The notes beneath the pieces were generated by a model that saw only the letters and a program-made list of their open reading frames with translations, did not search any database and was not told the origin of the DNA. From Pontibacter pudoricolor (GTDB taxonomy: Bacteria > Bacteroidota > Bacteroidia > Cytophagales > Hymenobacteraceae), in contig NZ_CP048106.1 of the NCBI RefSeq assembly GCF_010092985.1, positions 558,001 to 622,000 on the forward strand: a stretch of 64,000 nucleotides of DNA. The letters run 5' to 3'. Below are positions 52,730 to 61,850 of this stretch, in pieces (the stretch's first letter is position 1; every line of letters begins with the position of its first letter). The translations under genes and the position numbers were made by a program.

Positions 52730-54025
52730 TTATTTTTTAGGAGAGATTTTCCAAAGCTCTCCGTTCTTCTCGTCGGTAACTATATACAGTGAACCGTCCG
52801 GGCCCTGGCGCACATCCCGGATGCGCTGGTTACGGTCGCCAAGCAAATGCTCTTCTCCGGTAACACGGTCATTCTCCAGTTGCAATCGTACCAGTACTTT
52901 ATCTTTTAGGCCACCTACAAACAAATTGCCCTGCCATTGCGGGAAAGCGCTGCCGGAATAAAACTGCGCGCCCGATGGAGCAATTACAGGGTCCCAGTAA
53001 TACACAGGATCTACAAAGCCCTGCTTGGTCGTTACGGCATTTGGTATGGGTTTACCTGAGTACTCTTCGCCGAACGTAACAAGTGGCCAGCCATAGTTCT
53101 TTCCTTTTTCTATCAGGTTTACTTCGTCGCCGCCGTTAGGTCCGTGCTCCACAATCCATAGTCTTCCCTGGTCATCAAATGCCGCCGCCTGCACATTGCG
53201 GTGCCCAACTGTCCAGATCTCAGGCAGTGCGCCCTTCTGGTTTATAAACGGATTGTCGGGAGCAGGTTTGCCATCGGTTGTAATGCGAAGCAGCTTGCCC
53301 ATGTGGCTGCCCATCTGCTGCGCCTGCGGTCTTATTTCCAGGTCAGAGCGTTCGCCTAAGGTTACATACAGCATGCCATCAGGCCCAAAAGCTAAACGGG
53401 AACCAAAATGCTTGTCTCCGTTGTACACCGGTTTTGCCTGAAAAATAACCTTTACCTGGGATAAGCTTTTATTGTCGGCTGAGAGAACGCCTTTTGCCAC
53501 ACTGGTAGCGTTGCCGTTTCCGCGTGGCTCCGAAAAGCTCCAGTATATAGTCCGGTCCGTTGCGAAATTCGGACTAAGTGCTACATCCAGCAAACCACCC
53601 TGGCCACGTGCATCAACCTTAGGTACGCCGGTTAGTGGTTGGCCCAGTTGGCCGGCTGCCGTTACAATTCTCATTCTTCCCGGCTTTTCAGTTACCAACA
53701 GGTCGCCGTTCGGAAGTGGCTCTACCGCCCACGGATTTTCCAGGTTCTTTGCCAGTACCGTCACATCAAAAGTTGCATCGGATGTTATGGCCCTGGCCCG
53801 GTTCTGTTCCGGAAAAGTTGGTTGCTGTTCCGGTACGTTAGCTACCCTGGTTTCGAGTGGCTTGCCGGTTGCCCGGGTAGTTGCTGTATCTGGTTCAGGT
53901 GTTTCAGTAGAGTCGGTGGTAGTGGTTTGTGTGCCCTCTTCGGGAGTAGTAGTGCGTTGGTTGCAGCCTGTTCCGGCAAGAGCCAGAACTATAGTTGCCG
54001 CTACTGAAAGTGTCAGTCTTTTCAT
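52730..54025 (-). CDS. PQQ-dependent sugar dehydrogenase (soluble GDH/aldose dehydrogenase type), lipoprotein
   Basis: 431 residues. Signal peptide with lipobox LALAGTGC (Cys ~21), a Thr/Glu-rich linker (~25-60), then a six-bladed beta-propeller: NLENPWAVEPLPNGDLLVTE, GQGGLLDVALSPNF, RLAFGPDGMLYVTLGE, TVGHRNVQAAAFD (catalytic His), EHGPNGGDEVNLI, and a final GPDGSLYIVTDE. Known: oxidises aldose sugars using PQQ and calcium. Probably anchored in the outer or inner membrane. No PQQ-synthesis genes in the window. Confidence 0.9.
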   Translation of the reverse strand: MKRLTLSVAATIVLALAGTGCNQRTTTPEEGTQTTTTDSTETPEPDTATTRATGKPLETRVANVPEQQPTFPEQNRARAITSDATFDVTVLAKNLENPWAVEPLPNGDLLVTEKPGRMRIVTAAGQLGQPLTGVPKVDARGQGGLLDVALSPNFATDRTIYWSFSEPRGNGNATSVAKGVLSADNKSLSQVKVIFQAKPVYNGDKHFGSRLAFGPDGMLYVTLGERSDLEIRPQAQQMGSHMGKLLRITTDGKPAPDNPFINQKGALPEIWTVGHRNVQAAAFDDQGRLWIVEHGPNGGDEVNLIEKGKNYGWPLVTFGEEYSGKPIPNAVTTKQGFVDPVYYWDPVIAPSGAQFYSGSAFPQWQGNLFVGGLKDKVLVRLQLENDRVTGEEHLLGDRNQRIRDVRQGPDGSLYIVTDEKNGELWKISPKK

Positions 54026-54330
54026 AGTATATGTCGCTTTAGTTTTCGTCCGGGCCGGGCCGATAATCTATCGGTATTATTATTTAACGTGCTGAAAATT
54101 ATTTTACTACATAACATGCTATAAAGTTTATGTCTCCGCAACCCCCGCACTAAGTGCTACTATATGCAAGTAAGGTATTTACCTGACCGACATGCTTCTT
54201 AACCTGTAAAAGCAACTGTAACTATAGCGCGGAGCACCAACTATAGTTTGCTGTTTTTTCCGGGGATGCGTATAGGCAAAATGATTATAAATGAGCAACT
54301 TGAATATTATAAACTAAACCGGACATCGAT
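54026..54330. other. Divergent promoter region
   Basis: About 305 bp between dehydrogenase and 54331 genes; scattered ACTATAG motifs, nothing else recognised. Confidence 0.4.
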
Positions 54331-54936
54331 ATGAAGATTATTTTAGCTACTCTCTTATTTTCGTTAGCTGGCTTTTGTGCCGTTGGGCAATCAGCCACTC
54401 CATCTGCGGAGAAACAGATAAAAGCTGCGGTGCTGGCCGCACCTGCCGATAAACGTGCCGGTGCTGCTGTGTATGGTTATAACCAGAAAGGTGAAATGGT
54501 ACTGCTGCGAAAAGGGACGAATGAAATGGTTTGCCTGTCCGATGACCCGAAGCTGAAAGGTTTTTCGGTATCGTGCTACCACAAAGACCTGGACCCTTTT
54601 ATGGCGCGTGGGCGCGAACTGAAAAAGCAGGGAAAGGCGCAACAGGAAATATTTGATATGCGGGAGGCAGAAGCTAAAAGCGGTAAACTCAACATGCCAA
54701 AGCAGCCAACCTCCCTTTTCGTTTACACGGCTGCCGACGAAGACGTGAACCCGACAACAGGAGAAGTAAAAAATGGCTACCTGCGCTACGTAGTGTACAT
54801 CCCTTATGCCACAGCCGAAAGTACCGGACTGCCGCTTAAACCCGAAGCCCCGGGCATGCCCTGGATCATGTTTCCCGGCTCGCACAGCGCCCACATTATG
54901 ATCACACCTCCGCCTCCGGCAAAAGACAAACAATAA
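54331..54936 (+). CDS. Secreted hypothetical protein
   Basis: 201 residues with signal peptide (MKIILATLLFSLAGFCAVGQ). Mature part alpha/beta with MVLLRKGTNEMVCLSDDPKL, FSVSCYHKDLDPFMARGREL, LFVYTAAD and YVVYIPYATAESTGLP, ending in a Pro-rich tail. Two Cys (~70 and ~84) could form a disulfide. No family recognised, but the conserved-looking blocks suggest a real extracytoplasmic domain. Confidence 0.65.
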   Translation: MKIILATLLFSLAGFCAVGQSATPSAEKQIKAAVLAAPADKRAGAAVYGYNQKGEMVLLRKGTNEMVCLSDDPKLKGFSVSCYHKDLDPFMARGRELKKQGKAQQEIFDMREAEAKSGKLNMPKQPTSLFVYTAADEDVNPTTGEVKNGYLRYVVYIPYATAESTGLPLKPEAPGMPWIMFPGSHSAHIMITPPPPAKDKQ

Positions 54937-55045
54937 CTATTTACAGGTTGCAAAAGCTATCCATAAGCTCTGTTACTTTCAGTTAAGTAGCAGGGCTTTT
55001 TGTTTGATACAGAACATGTTTAGGGTTATAGTTTATGAAGTAAAG

Positions 55046-55153
55046 AACGAGCAATTGTTGTTGTTATCACCGGCAATTCTACTATCGGGTTTGCTTGCCG
55101 GAGAAAACACAGCAAGGGAATAAACTAACGTCAGATAAACCACTAAACAGCTT
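55046..55153. repeat. Dispersed ~105-bp repeat, copy 1
   Basis: Starts AACGAGC, includes TGTTATCACC, GAGAAAACACAGCAAGGG, TAAAC, and ends AAACAGCTT. Matched along its length by 63679-63783, and partly by 24771-24840. Confidence 0.78.
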
Positions 55154-55344
55154 GGGAGTTAAATCATCAAAATATAGTTTACTGAAGCTTTAGTCCCTGT
55201 CTGCTGTAACTATAAAATGGGCTGACTGAGTACATTCCAGCTCTTAAGTTTATGCCTTACAGGTGATTATACTTATTTATAGGTTAAGGATTTAAAGTGT
55301 ATTTATTAAATATAATATTTCCTATATTTAGAGTATCGTTTACT

Positions 55345-55352
55345 TAACTTTG
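55345..55352 (+). promoter_or_regulatory. Putative -7 element of the histidine-kinase operon
   Basis: TAACTTTG, exact TAnnTTTG, 10 nt before the ATG at 55363; near-leaderless transcript implied. Confidence 0.5.
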
Positions 55353-55362
55353 TAAAAAAAAC

Positions 55363-55689
55363 ATGGCTACATTTAATGGTACTGAAGGTTCGACTATAGA
55401 ACTGGAGCAGGCAGTTGCCTGGACAGCGAATTACAGAAAAGAAGCTATAACAGAACCAAACGGAATTGTAACAAAAGCACATTTCTATGGCCGCGACATT
55501 CTGCAAAAGCTACTGGACCAGGAAGGTTGCATGGGCATAAGAATGTACTATGCCCGCGACGAAAAAGGACAAAAGCAGCTGGTGCTGGTTGGCGCTGATG
55601 CCGAAGGGAATGATATGGAAGGCATCGTAGTAGATAATGGTAAAGTTTGTCCACCGGATTGCGATACACAAGGTAATCTGAACGGTTAA
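55363..55689 (+). CDS. Hypothetical protein, first gene of kinase operon
   Basis: 108 residues, soluble. EAITEPNGIVTKAHFYGRDI then LQKLLDQEGCMGIRMYYARD and KQLVLVGADAEGNDM suggest a small alpha/beta domain; C-terminal CPPDCDTQG. The stop overlaps the next ATG (TAATG). No family recognised; proteins of this look sit next to two-component genes in related bacteria as far as I recall (weak). Confidence 0.65.
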   Translation: MATFNGTEGSTIELEQAVAWTANYRKEAITEPNGIVTKAHFYGRDILQKLLDQEGCMGIRMYYARDEKGQKQLVLVGADAEGNDMEGIVVDNGKVCPPDCDTQGNLNG

Positions 55690-56351
55690 TGGAGTTTTTT
55701 TTAAGGCAGATTTATCCCGGGCTGATCGAGGTGGGTACATCGTGGGTACTTGTGCCGTTTATTGCCGGGCTTTTTTTGATCCGTAAACCCCATAAAGGTA
55801 AACTGTTCTGGTTGCTGTTTTTGTTAGTAGTAGCTGCTGTACTGTCGGAAGGAATAGGGCAGTTGGTGGTTTACCTGGGTACAAAAAATAATATCTGGCT
55901 CGTGCATGTGTATACCTTATTCGAGTTCCTGATCATAGCTGCCATTTTTTACTATAGTTTCAGAAGGCCGGTCTTCAGGAAGGGCATCATACTGGCTGCT
56001 ATAGTTTTTATAAGCATTTGTTTGATAGATGCTTTTGTACTGGAAGGTATAACACAGATGAACTCGCTTACAAAAGTTTCGGGTAATGCGATGCTGATGC
56101 TAATGTCCATTCTGTACTTTTATAAAGTTGCCAACGACCTTACCGTTACCTACCTCGACCAGGATCCGATTTTTTTACTAAGCTGTAGCCTCCTGATCTT
56201 AAAGGCGGGTACTACCATGTCGTATGCCATGTTTAACCAGGCCCTGGCCGCCTCTTATGATGCTGCCCGTATTTGCATTGCCATTATACTGGTTCTGAAT
56301 ATACTTTATTATACTGCTTTAATATTTATCCTGAGAAGGGCTACGACATGA
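55689..56351 (+). CDS. Multi-span membrane protein of kinase operon
   Basis: 220 residues, six to seven predicted transmembrane helices (first around ~15-33, LVPFIAGLFLI; last LNILYYTALIFIL). Coupled to both neighbours: it starts in the TAATG junction and its TGA is inside the kinase ATGA. Plausible input or sensor partner of the kinase, by context only. Confidence 0.7.
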   Translation: MEFFLRQIYPGLIEVGTSWVLVPFIAGLFLIRKPHKGKLFWLLFLLVVAAVLSEGIGQLVVYLGTKNNIWLVHVYTLFEFLIIAAIFYYSFRRPVFRKGIILAAIVFISICLIDAFVLEGITQMNSLTKVSGNAMLMLMSILYFYKVANDLTVTYLDQDPIFLLSCSLLILKAGTTMSYAMFNQALAASYDAARICIAIILVLNILYYTALIFILRRATT

Positions 56352-57127
56352 TAGAGATACTGAAGCCAGTGATTTTTATTACGCCGGTGCTGCTGGTGCT
56401 TGCCATTGGTATTATCCTGTTCGTTTTTAAATACCAGCGGCGCATGCTGCAGCACCAGGAACATTTGCGCCAGCTGCAGGAAGCCAAACAGCGCCAGTTA
56501 CTGGATGCTACTATACAAGCACAGGAAGAGGAGCGCCGTCGGGTTGCCCGCGACCTGCACGATGAAGTGGGAGCAATGCTCGCGTTGGTAAAATTAAATG
56601 TACATCAGCTTACAGCACAGGCAGAGAATAAAGAAGCGGGACAGCAGGTTAAAAAAATGCTGGATGAAGTAATGGGCAGCGTAAGGCAGATCTCCCATAA
56701 CCTGATGCCGGTCGTGCTTGATAAAATGGGCTTGCCTCAGGCCCTGGAAGCCATGCGACGTTCCATTCCAGCTGCATCAGGGGTAGAAATGAAACTGCAC
56801 TGTAACCAACCTGAAAAACGGATAGAACCTAAAACAGAGTTGTTCCTGTACCGCGCTGTACAGGAGCTTCTGAATAATACATTCAAGCATGCGCAGGCTT
56901 CCGAGGTGCGGGTAGATCTTCAGTTCTCTGACAAAGACCTGCAGCTTACTTACCAGGATAACGGGAACGGATTTGATTACGAGCGCCTCACGAATCAGCA
57001 AGATACCAGCGGAGGACTTGGTTTGATGAACCTGCAGGCCCGCCTGGAATTGCTGAACGGGAGGTTCGATTTTTTCTCAGCACTAAATTCCGGTACAAAG
57101 GCTACTATTTCTGTTCCGATTTCGTAA
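56348..57127 (+). CDS. Sensor histidine kinase, HisKA_3 type (NarX/LiaS-like)
   Basis: 259 residues from ATG 56348 (4-nt overlap with the membrane gene). One N-terminal transmembrane helix (~8-28), a coiled-coil linker, HisKA_3 with phospho-His in RRVARDLHDEVGAML (~H71), and HATPase with VQELLNNTFKHA (N-box) and DNGNGF, GGLGLMNLQARL. Autophosphorylates and passes the phosphate to the receiver 27 nt downstream. No periplasmic sensor, so input probably comes from the preceding membrane protein. Confidence 0.9.
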   Translation: MIEILKPVIFITPVLLVLAIGIILFVFKYQRRMLQHQEHLRQLQEAKQRQLLDATIQAQEEERRRVARDLHDEVGAMLALVKLNVHQLTAQAENKEAGQQVKKMLDEVMGSVRQISHNLMPVVLDKMGLPQALEAMRRSIPAASGVEMKLHCNQPEKRIEPKTELFLYRAVQELLNNTFKHAQASEVRVDLQFSDKDLQLTYQDNGNGFDYERLTNQQDTSGGLGLMNLQARLELLNGRFDFFSALNSGTKATISVPIS

Positions 57128-57154
57128 ATTAGTGAAATGATTAAATGTTAACGT

Positions 57155-57574
57155 ATGGATTTTCAGCCACTTACACTTGCCATTGCCGATGACCACACAC
57201 TTTTCAGGAAGGGCGTGCTGGAAATACTGAAAGCCTACAATGAAATAACCGTTGTTGCCGATGCCAATAACGGCGCAGAACTGATTGAAAAGATCGAAGC
57301 TGCCCCGGAGTTACCCCACGTAGTACTACTGGACCTGGAAATGCCGGAAATGGATGGAATTGCTACTGCACGCTATATTTTAAGCAAGTACCCGGCCGTT
57401 AAAATTCTGATCGTATCGATGTATGGAGAAGAATCTCTGGTTGAAAAGTTGCTGAACGAAGGCGTACACGGTTACCTGCTGAAGAGTGCCGAGCCAGACG
57501 AACTGCGAGATGCCCTGCAATACCTGATACAAGACAAAAAGTATTTCTACAACACATTAAAGATAGACCTGTAG
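57155..57574 (+). CDS. Response regulator, receiver domain only
   Basis: 139 residues. LTLAIADDHTLFRKGVLEIL with the acidic pair D11/D12, phospho-acceptor D60 in VVLLDLEMPEMDG, VSMYGEESLVEKLL, and Lys ~110 in YLLKSAE. The usual NarL/LuxR-type DNA-binding helix-turn-helix is absent: the protein stops at FYNTLKIDL, where the linker would begin, and a terminator follows 20 nt later. It either acts by protein-protein contact or was truncated. Confidence 0.9.
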   Translation: MDFQPLTLAIADDHTLFRKGVLEILKAYNEITVVADANNGAELIEKIEAAPELPHVVLLDLEMPEMDGIATARYILSKYPAVKILIVSMYGEESLVEKLLNEGVHGYLLKSAEPDELRDALQYLIQDKKYFYNTLKIDL

Positions 57575-57592
57575 TTAGTATAAAGTATAAGC

Positions 57593-57624
57593 AAAAGCCA
57601 CAGCCGTAACGGTGTGGCTTTTCT
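57593..57624 (+). terminator. Terminator of the kinase operon
   Basis: AAAAGCCACA (57593-57602) with TGTGGCTTTT (57613-57622). Confidence 0.85.
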
Positions 57625-57776
57625 ATTTTATTACCCGCGGGCTTCTCTTATATGCCCGTTATGACCACACTATACAACCTGTAATCTCCGCACAAACACC
57701 TTTAAAACCTTTCCGGAGTGACTCCAAGTATAACAGGTATATTTTCAGTCCTTTTGGCAACTGTAACCCCCAAACC

Positions 57777-60428
57777 ATGTGGTTTACCAGATCAGTAGAA
57801 GATGCACTTCAGGAATTTAAGGTTGATCCTGCAAAGGGACTATCAGAGGCAGAAGCACAGGCCAGGCTGGTAAAATACGGGCGCAATAAACTGGAAGGCC
57901 GGAAGAAGAAAAGCGTTTTGCAGCTTTTTGTGCAGCAACTCAACGACTGGCTGATCTTTGTGCTTTTTGCAGCTGTGCTTATCACCCTTTTTATGGGCGA
58001 GTACATCGATGCTGTTATCATTCTTATCGTTATTATTCTGAACGCAGTGCTTGGCGTAGTGCAGGAAGTAAAGGCAGGAAACGCTATTGAAGCACTTCAG
58101 AAAATAGCCTCGCCTAAAGCACTTGTGCGCCGCGAGGGTATCGTAAAAGAGATCGATTCGGAGGAGGTTGTACCCGGCGATATATTGGTACTGGAAACCG
58201 GCAGGTACATTGCCGCAGACCTGCGACTGATCGAAACTATAAACCTGCAGGTAGAGGAATCTGCGCTTACCGGCGAGTCGGTGCCAAGCAGTAAGCACGC
58301 GAAACAGGTTTGCACAGATGAGCAGACACCGCTCGGCGACAGAGCCAATTCTGCCTTTATGTCTACGTTGGTTACGTATGGCCGTGGGGTGGGCCTGGCA
58401 GTAGGTACCGGCATGCAGACAGAAGTGGGCAAGATCGCAGACATCCTCCAGACCGGAGAAGCTAAAACACCCCTGGAAATCAGGCTGGATGAGCTGGGCA
58501 AAACAATTGCGAAACTGGCCATAGGCATTTGCGTGCTGATATTTGGTGTAGCCATGCTGCAGGGCCGCGACCTGGCTGAAATGTTTTTGCTTTCGGTGTC
58601 GCTGGCGGTTGCATCCATTCCCGAAGGGCTTGCGGCTATAGTTGCTATTGTGCTCTCTATTGGCGTAACCAACATGTCGCGCCACAACGCTATTATCCGG
58701 CGCCTGCCCGCCGTCGAAACACTGGGTTCTGTAAACATCATTTGCTCCGATAAAACAGGTACGCTCACCCAGAATAAGATGACGGTGCAGAAATACTTTA
58801 CCCTGGAGGGTGAAGTAACTATAGACAGGCAAAACCAGGCCAACCCTACCGAAACCGGCCACTTGCTGGCAAAAGCCATGATCCTTTGCTCTGATGCTAC
58901 TTACCACCAGGGGGAAGGAACCGGCGACCCAACCGAAATTGCTTTGCTCGTTTTAGGAGATGACTTGGGAATAGACCGCAATGCCTTACATAAACATAAC
59001 AAACGGGTAGGAGAGTACGCCTTCGACTCCGACCGGAAACTGATGTCGACGCTGGTGGAGGGAGTTGGCAACTATACCGTTTACACCAAAGGCGCTATTG
59101 ATAACCTGCTGAAGATTGCCACGCATGTACTGGAAAATAATTTTGCGGTAACACTGACCGAGGCGCATAAAAAGCAGTTTGTAGAAGCTACTGAGCGCAT
59201 GTCGGATAAGGCGCTGCGAACGTTGGGTGTTGCCTATAAACCGGTAGCTACTGTAGTGCCTGCCGAAGAGATGGAGAAAGAGCTGGTGCTTATCGGTCTG
59301 GTTGGCATGATCGACCCGCCGCGGTTAGAGGTAAAAACATCCGTAGAAAAAGCAAAGCAGGCCGGCATAACATCGGTCATGATCACCGGCGACCATAAAA
59401 CCACCGCCTTTGCCATTGCCCACGAGCTTGGCATTGCCGATACCATAGACCAAGCGATTACAGGTCAGGAACTGGAGGAACTTACCCAGGAAGAACTGGA
59501 TAGCCATGTGAACAATTACCGCGTTTTTGCGCGTGTTTCGCCCGAGCACAAGGTACAGATCGTGCGCGCCCTGAAAGACCACGGAAACATAGTGTCGATG
59601 ACCGGCGATGGCGTAAACGATGCGCCCTCGCTTAACACGGCAGATATTGGCGTGGCAATGGGTATAACCGGAACCGACGTGGCAAAAGGCGCTTCCGACA
59701 TGATCCTGACCGATGATAATTTTGCAACTATAGTTACGGCCATAGAGCAGGGGCGCAACATCTATAACAACATCAAAAAGGCCGTTATTTTTCTGCTTAC
59801 CTGCAACCTGGGCGAGGTAGTGGCCATGGTCGTTACTTTACTGATCGGGTGGGAAGCGCCGCTTATTGCTACACAGTTGCTCTGGATTAACCTGATGACA
59901 GACTCGTTGCCGGCAGTAGCACTGGGCATGGACCCCGGCGACCCGGATGTGATGAAGGAAAAGCCAAGAGACCCAAAGGAAAGTTTTTTTGCCGGTGGTG
60001 CCGGTGGCAGAGCAGTGTTTGGCGGAATCCTGATCGGGGCGTTAACCATCTTTGCCTTCTGGTACGGGTATTATGAAAACGGCTATAGTCCTTTTGATAA
60101 AGACGTGCCGGCAGCAACACTGCAGAACGCCCGCACCATGGCTTTCCTGACGCTGGTGGCCTGCCAGCTGTATTACGCGCTTGCCCTGCGCAGCCCGATC
60201 AAGTCTATTTTCCAGGTGGGTATTTTCACTAACCTGTATTTGATCGGGGCCATTGCACTGGGACTGATCCTGCAGTTACTACTCGTTAGTATTCCTTTCA
60301 CACAAAAGGCTTTCAGAATCAGTATGCCCGACCGGAATGGCTGGATAGCAGTTGTACTGCTGGGACTTGTTCCCCTGCTGGTGAATGAACTATACAAACT
60401 TATACTACGGGCAAGGCAGAAGGTGTAG
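57777..60428 (+). CDS. Calcium-translocating P-type ATPase (SERCA/PMCA-like)
   Basis: 883 residues from ATG 57777; upstream in-frame residues overlap the terminator and are not used. Seen: cation ATPase N-terminal domain, actuator TGES (~165), phosphorylation motif CSDKTGTLTQNKMT (Asp ~325), PEGLAAIVAIVLSIG (Ca-site helix 4), hinge TGDGVNDAPSLN (~608), and ten membrane helices with NLGEVVAM and LWINLMTDSLPAVALGMDPG in helices 5-6. Known: ATP-driven Ca2+ (or Mn2+) export. Single gene. Confidence 0.92.
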   Translation: MWFTRSVEDALQEFKVDPAKGLSEAEAQARLVKYGRNKLEGRKKKSVLQLFVQQLNDWLIFVLFAAVLITLFMGEYIDAVIILIVIILNAVLGVVQEVKAGNAIEALQKIASPKALVRREGIVKEIDSEEVVPGDILVLETGRYIAADLRLIETINLQVEESALTGESVPSSKHAKQVCTDEQTPLGDRANSAFMSTLVTYGRGVGLAVGTGMQTEVGKIADILQTGEAKTPLEIRLDELGKTIAKLAIGICVLIFGVAMLQGRDLAEMFLLSVSLAVASIPEGLAAIVAIVLSIGVTNMSRHNAIIRRLPAVETLGSVNIICSDKTGTLTQNKMTVQKYFTLEGEVTIDRQNQANPTETGHLLAKAMILCSDATYHQGEGTGDPTEIALLVLGDDLGIDRNALHKHNKRVGEYAFDSDRKLMSTLVEGVGNYTVYTKGAIDNLLKIATHVLENNFAVTLTEAHKKQFVEATERMSDKALRTLGVAYKPVATVVPAEEMEKELVLIGLVGMIDPPRLEVKTSVEKAKQAGITSVMITGDHKTTAFAIAHELGIADTIDQAITGQELEELTQEELDSHVNNYRVFARVSPEHKVQIVRALKDHGNIVSMTGDGVNDAPSLNTADIGVAMGITGTDVAKGASDMILTDDNFATIVTAIEQGRNIYNNIKKAVIFLLTCNLGEVVAMVVTLLIGWEAPLIATQLLWINLMTDSLPAVALGMDPGDPDVMKEKPRDPKESFFAGGAGGRAVFGGILIGALTIFAFWYGYYENGYSPFDKDVPAATLQNARTMAFLTLVACQLYYALALRSPIKSIFQVGIFTNLYLIGAIALGLILQLLLVSIPFTQKAFRISMPDRNGWIAVVLLGLVPLLVNELYKLILRARQKV

Positions 60429-60646
60429 CGGAAACAGGGGAGACTATAGCCTGTACATACATTTCCTTTAATTGGCAAAATAGCCGGAAGCGTGCGCTTG
60501 AAGTTTGGAAAGGAAAATAAACAATAGCGGGGTTTGGACGTTTAGTTAAAAGCTGGGGCTGCTATTTCTGTAGATCTGATTTTGGCCGCAACTGCATCCG
60601 AAAAGCACAAGCCCACAGTCAATCTGAACTATAGAAAACTAACTTA

Positions 60647-61045
60647 ATGCGTATGGCAACCGGAGCATCAATTGATAACCTGCTTAACACAAAACAAAAG
60701 AAGCTGTCCTTTTTCCAGAACCTGATACTGGTGGCAACCGCCGACAGATTTGTAGACAGCATGGAAAGCGATTTCCTGGTGATGATCGGTGATCAGCTGG
60801 GCTTAACCGAGCAAGATACCACTCCGATTGCAGATAACCTGGCCAAGCTTTCGTTTATAGTGCCCGAAGATGGACTGCAGAAAACAGTGGAGCTACAGAC
60901 GTTGGTGATGATGGTGCTGCAGGATGGCAAAGTAGACGACAAAGAATATCAACTGTGCCTGGATTATACACGCCGCATTGGCTACAGCAAAGAGATGCTT
61001 GATGAGCTGATCGCAGACTTAGGTAAAAAGCAGGGCAATAAATAG
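60647..61045 (+). CDS. TerB-like (tellurite-resistance B family) protein
   Basis: 132 residues, all-alpha. FQNLILVATADRFVDSMESD with metal-binding-type acidic residues, then VELQTLVMMVLQDGKVDDKE and YQLCLDYTRRIGYSKEML, the two-helix-pair layout of TerB domains. Known: TerB-type proteins act in stress response near the membrane; isolated copies are of unknown role. Confidence 0.7.
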   Translation: MRMATGASIDNLLNTKQKKLSFFQNLILVATADRFVDSMESDFLVMIGDQLGLTEQDTTPIADNLAKLSFIVPEDGLQKTVELQTLVMMVLQDGKVDDKEYQLCLDYTRRIGYSKEMLDELIADLGKKQGNK

Positions 61046-61063
61046 TTCGGCTATAGTTTAAAC

Positions 61064-61621
61064 TTAGCACAGGTGGGTAATGGGGCTCAGCATTTTTTCC
61101 GGAAACTCTGTTTCGTGCCTTGTACCGGTATGATCTAAGGCTTTTAGGGTAAGCGCCGCGCAGGCATGTGCATCGGAAGCGGCCCTGTGGTGCAGAAAAT
61201 GAATACGATGCATGTTGCAGAGCGTTTTTAAGTCGTAAGCGGTAAGACCTTTCCAGATACTGCGCGAGAACTTGAGGCTGCAGGCAAAACGGGCCTGTGG
61301 TAGCGGAAGGTTATAGGTAGCCAATGTTTTACGCAGCACACTGAAGTCGAAACTGGCATTGTGGGCAATAAGCAGCTGTCCTTCCATGTAGGGTTTAATA
61401 ACCGGCCATAGTTGCTCAAAGGTAGGCTGGTTTGCTACATCCGATGGGCGGATACCATGCACGGCAACATTAAAATGGTTGAAATTCGGGTAATACAGCG
61501 GTTTTATCAGCCACGATTTTGTCTCTACAATTTTTCTGTCCCGAACTATAGTTAACCCGATCTCGCAGGGGCTGTCGCGTTGCGGTGTGGCAGTTTCAAA
61601 ATCCAGGGTAACAAAATCCAT
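61064..61621 (-). CDS. DnaQ-family 3'-5' exonuclease
   Basis: 185 residues from ATG 61621. DEDDh active site: MDFVTLDFETATP (Asp/Glu), LLIAHNASFDFSVL (Asp ~84), and HRAASDAHACAALTL (His/Asp ~150). Known: exonuclease like DNA polymerase III epsilon or an RNase T-like enzyme; isolated here, so a repair or RNA-processing role is equally possible. A 16-bp tandem duplication covers the start codon. Confidence 0.9.
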   Translation of the reverse strand: MDFVTLDFETATPQRDSPCEIGLTIVRDRKIVETKSWLIKPLYYPNFNHFNVAVHGIRPSDVANQPTFEQLWPVIKPYMEGQLLIAHNASFDFSVLRKTLATYNLPLPQARFACSLKFSRSIWKGLTAYDLKTLCNMHRIHFLHHRAASDAHACAALTLKALDHTGTRHETEFPEKMLSPITHLC

Positions 61622-61646
61622 AGGTAACAAAATCCATAGGTAACAA
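61607..61646. repeat. 16-bp tandem repeat across a start codon
   Basis: GGTAACAAAATCCATA occurs at 61607-61622, again at 61623-61638, then half a unit. On the minus strand it duplicates the region before and including ATGGATTTTGTTACC of the exonuclease gene, creating a second out-of-frame ATG. Confidence 0.88.
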
Positions 61647-61850
61647 ATCAGGCTAAACTGCTGCAAAGATAACCAAACTATAGTTTTACCAGCCATTTTA
61701 TAGTGGAACTATAGTTTGTCTGCTGATCTGTCGGTTGTGTAACTATCGCTATATCAGAGCTATAGTTACAATATGAGGGTGTAGATGCAGCAGCTTTTTT
61801 TAAGCCTGTTTCGTACGAGGTTATATACATCAACCTAACCCATCGCCTTT

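Larger units (their letters stand above)
54937..55362. other. Intergenic region with dispersed repeat and operon promoter
   Basis: About 425 bp: repeat copy at 55046-55153 and the promoter of the four-gene operon at its right end. Confidence 0.55.

Noticed and set aside
57843..58907. 354-codon open frame on the minus strand opposite the P-type ATPase gene
   Set aside because: Antisense shadow of a gene whose motifs are unambiguous; the product is His/Cys/Phe-rich with no domain.
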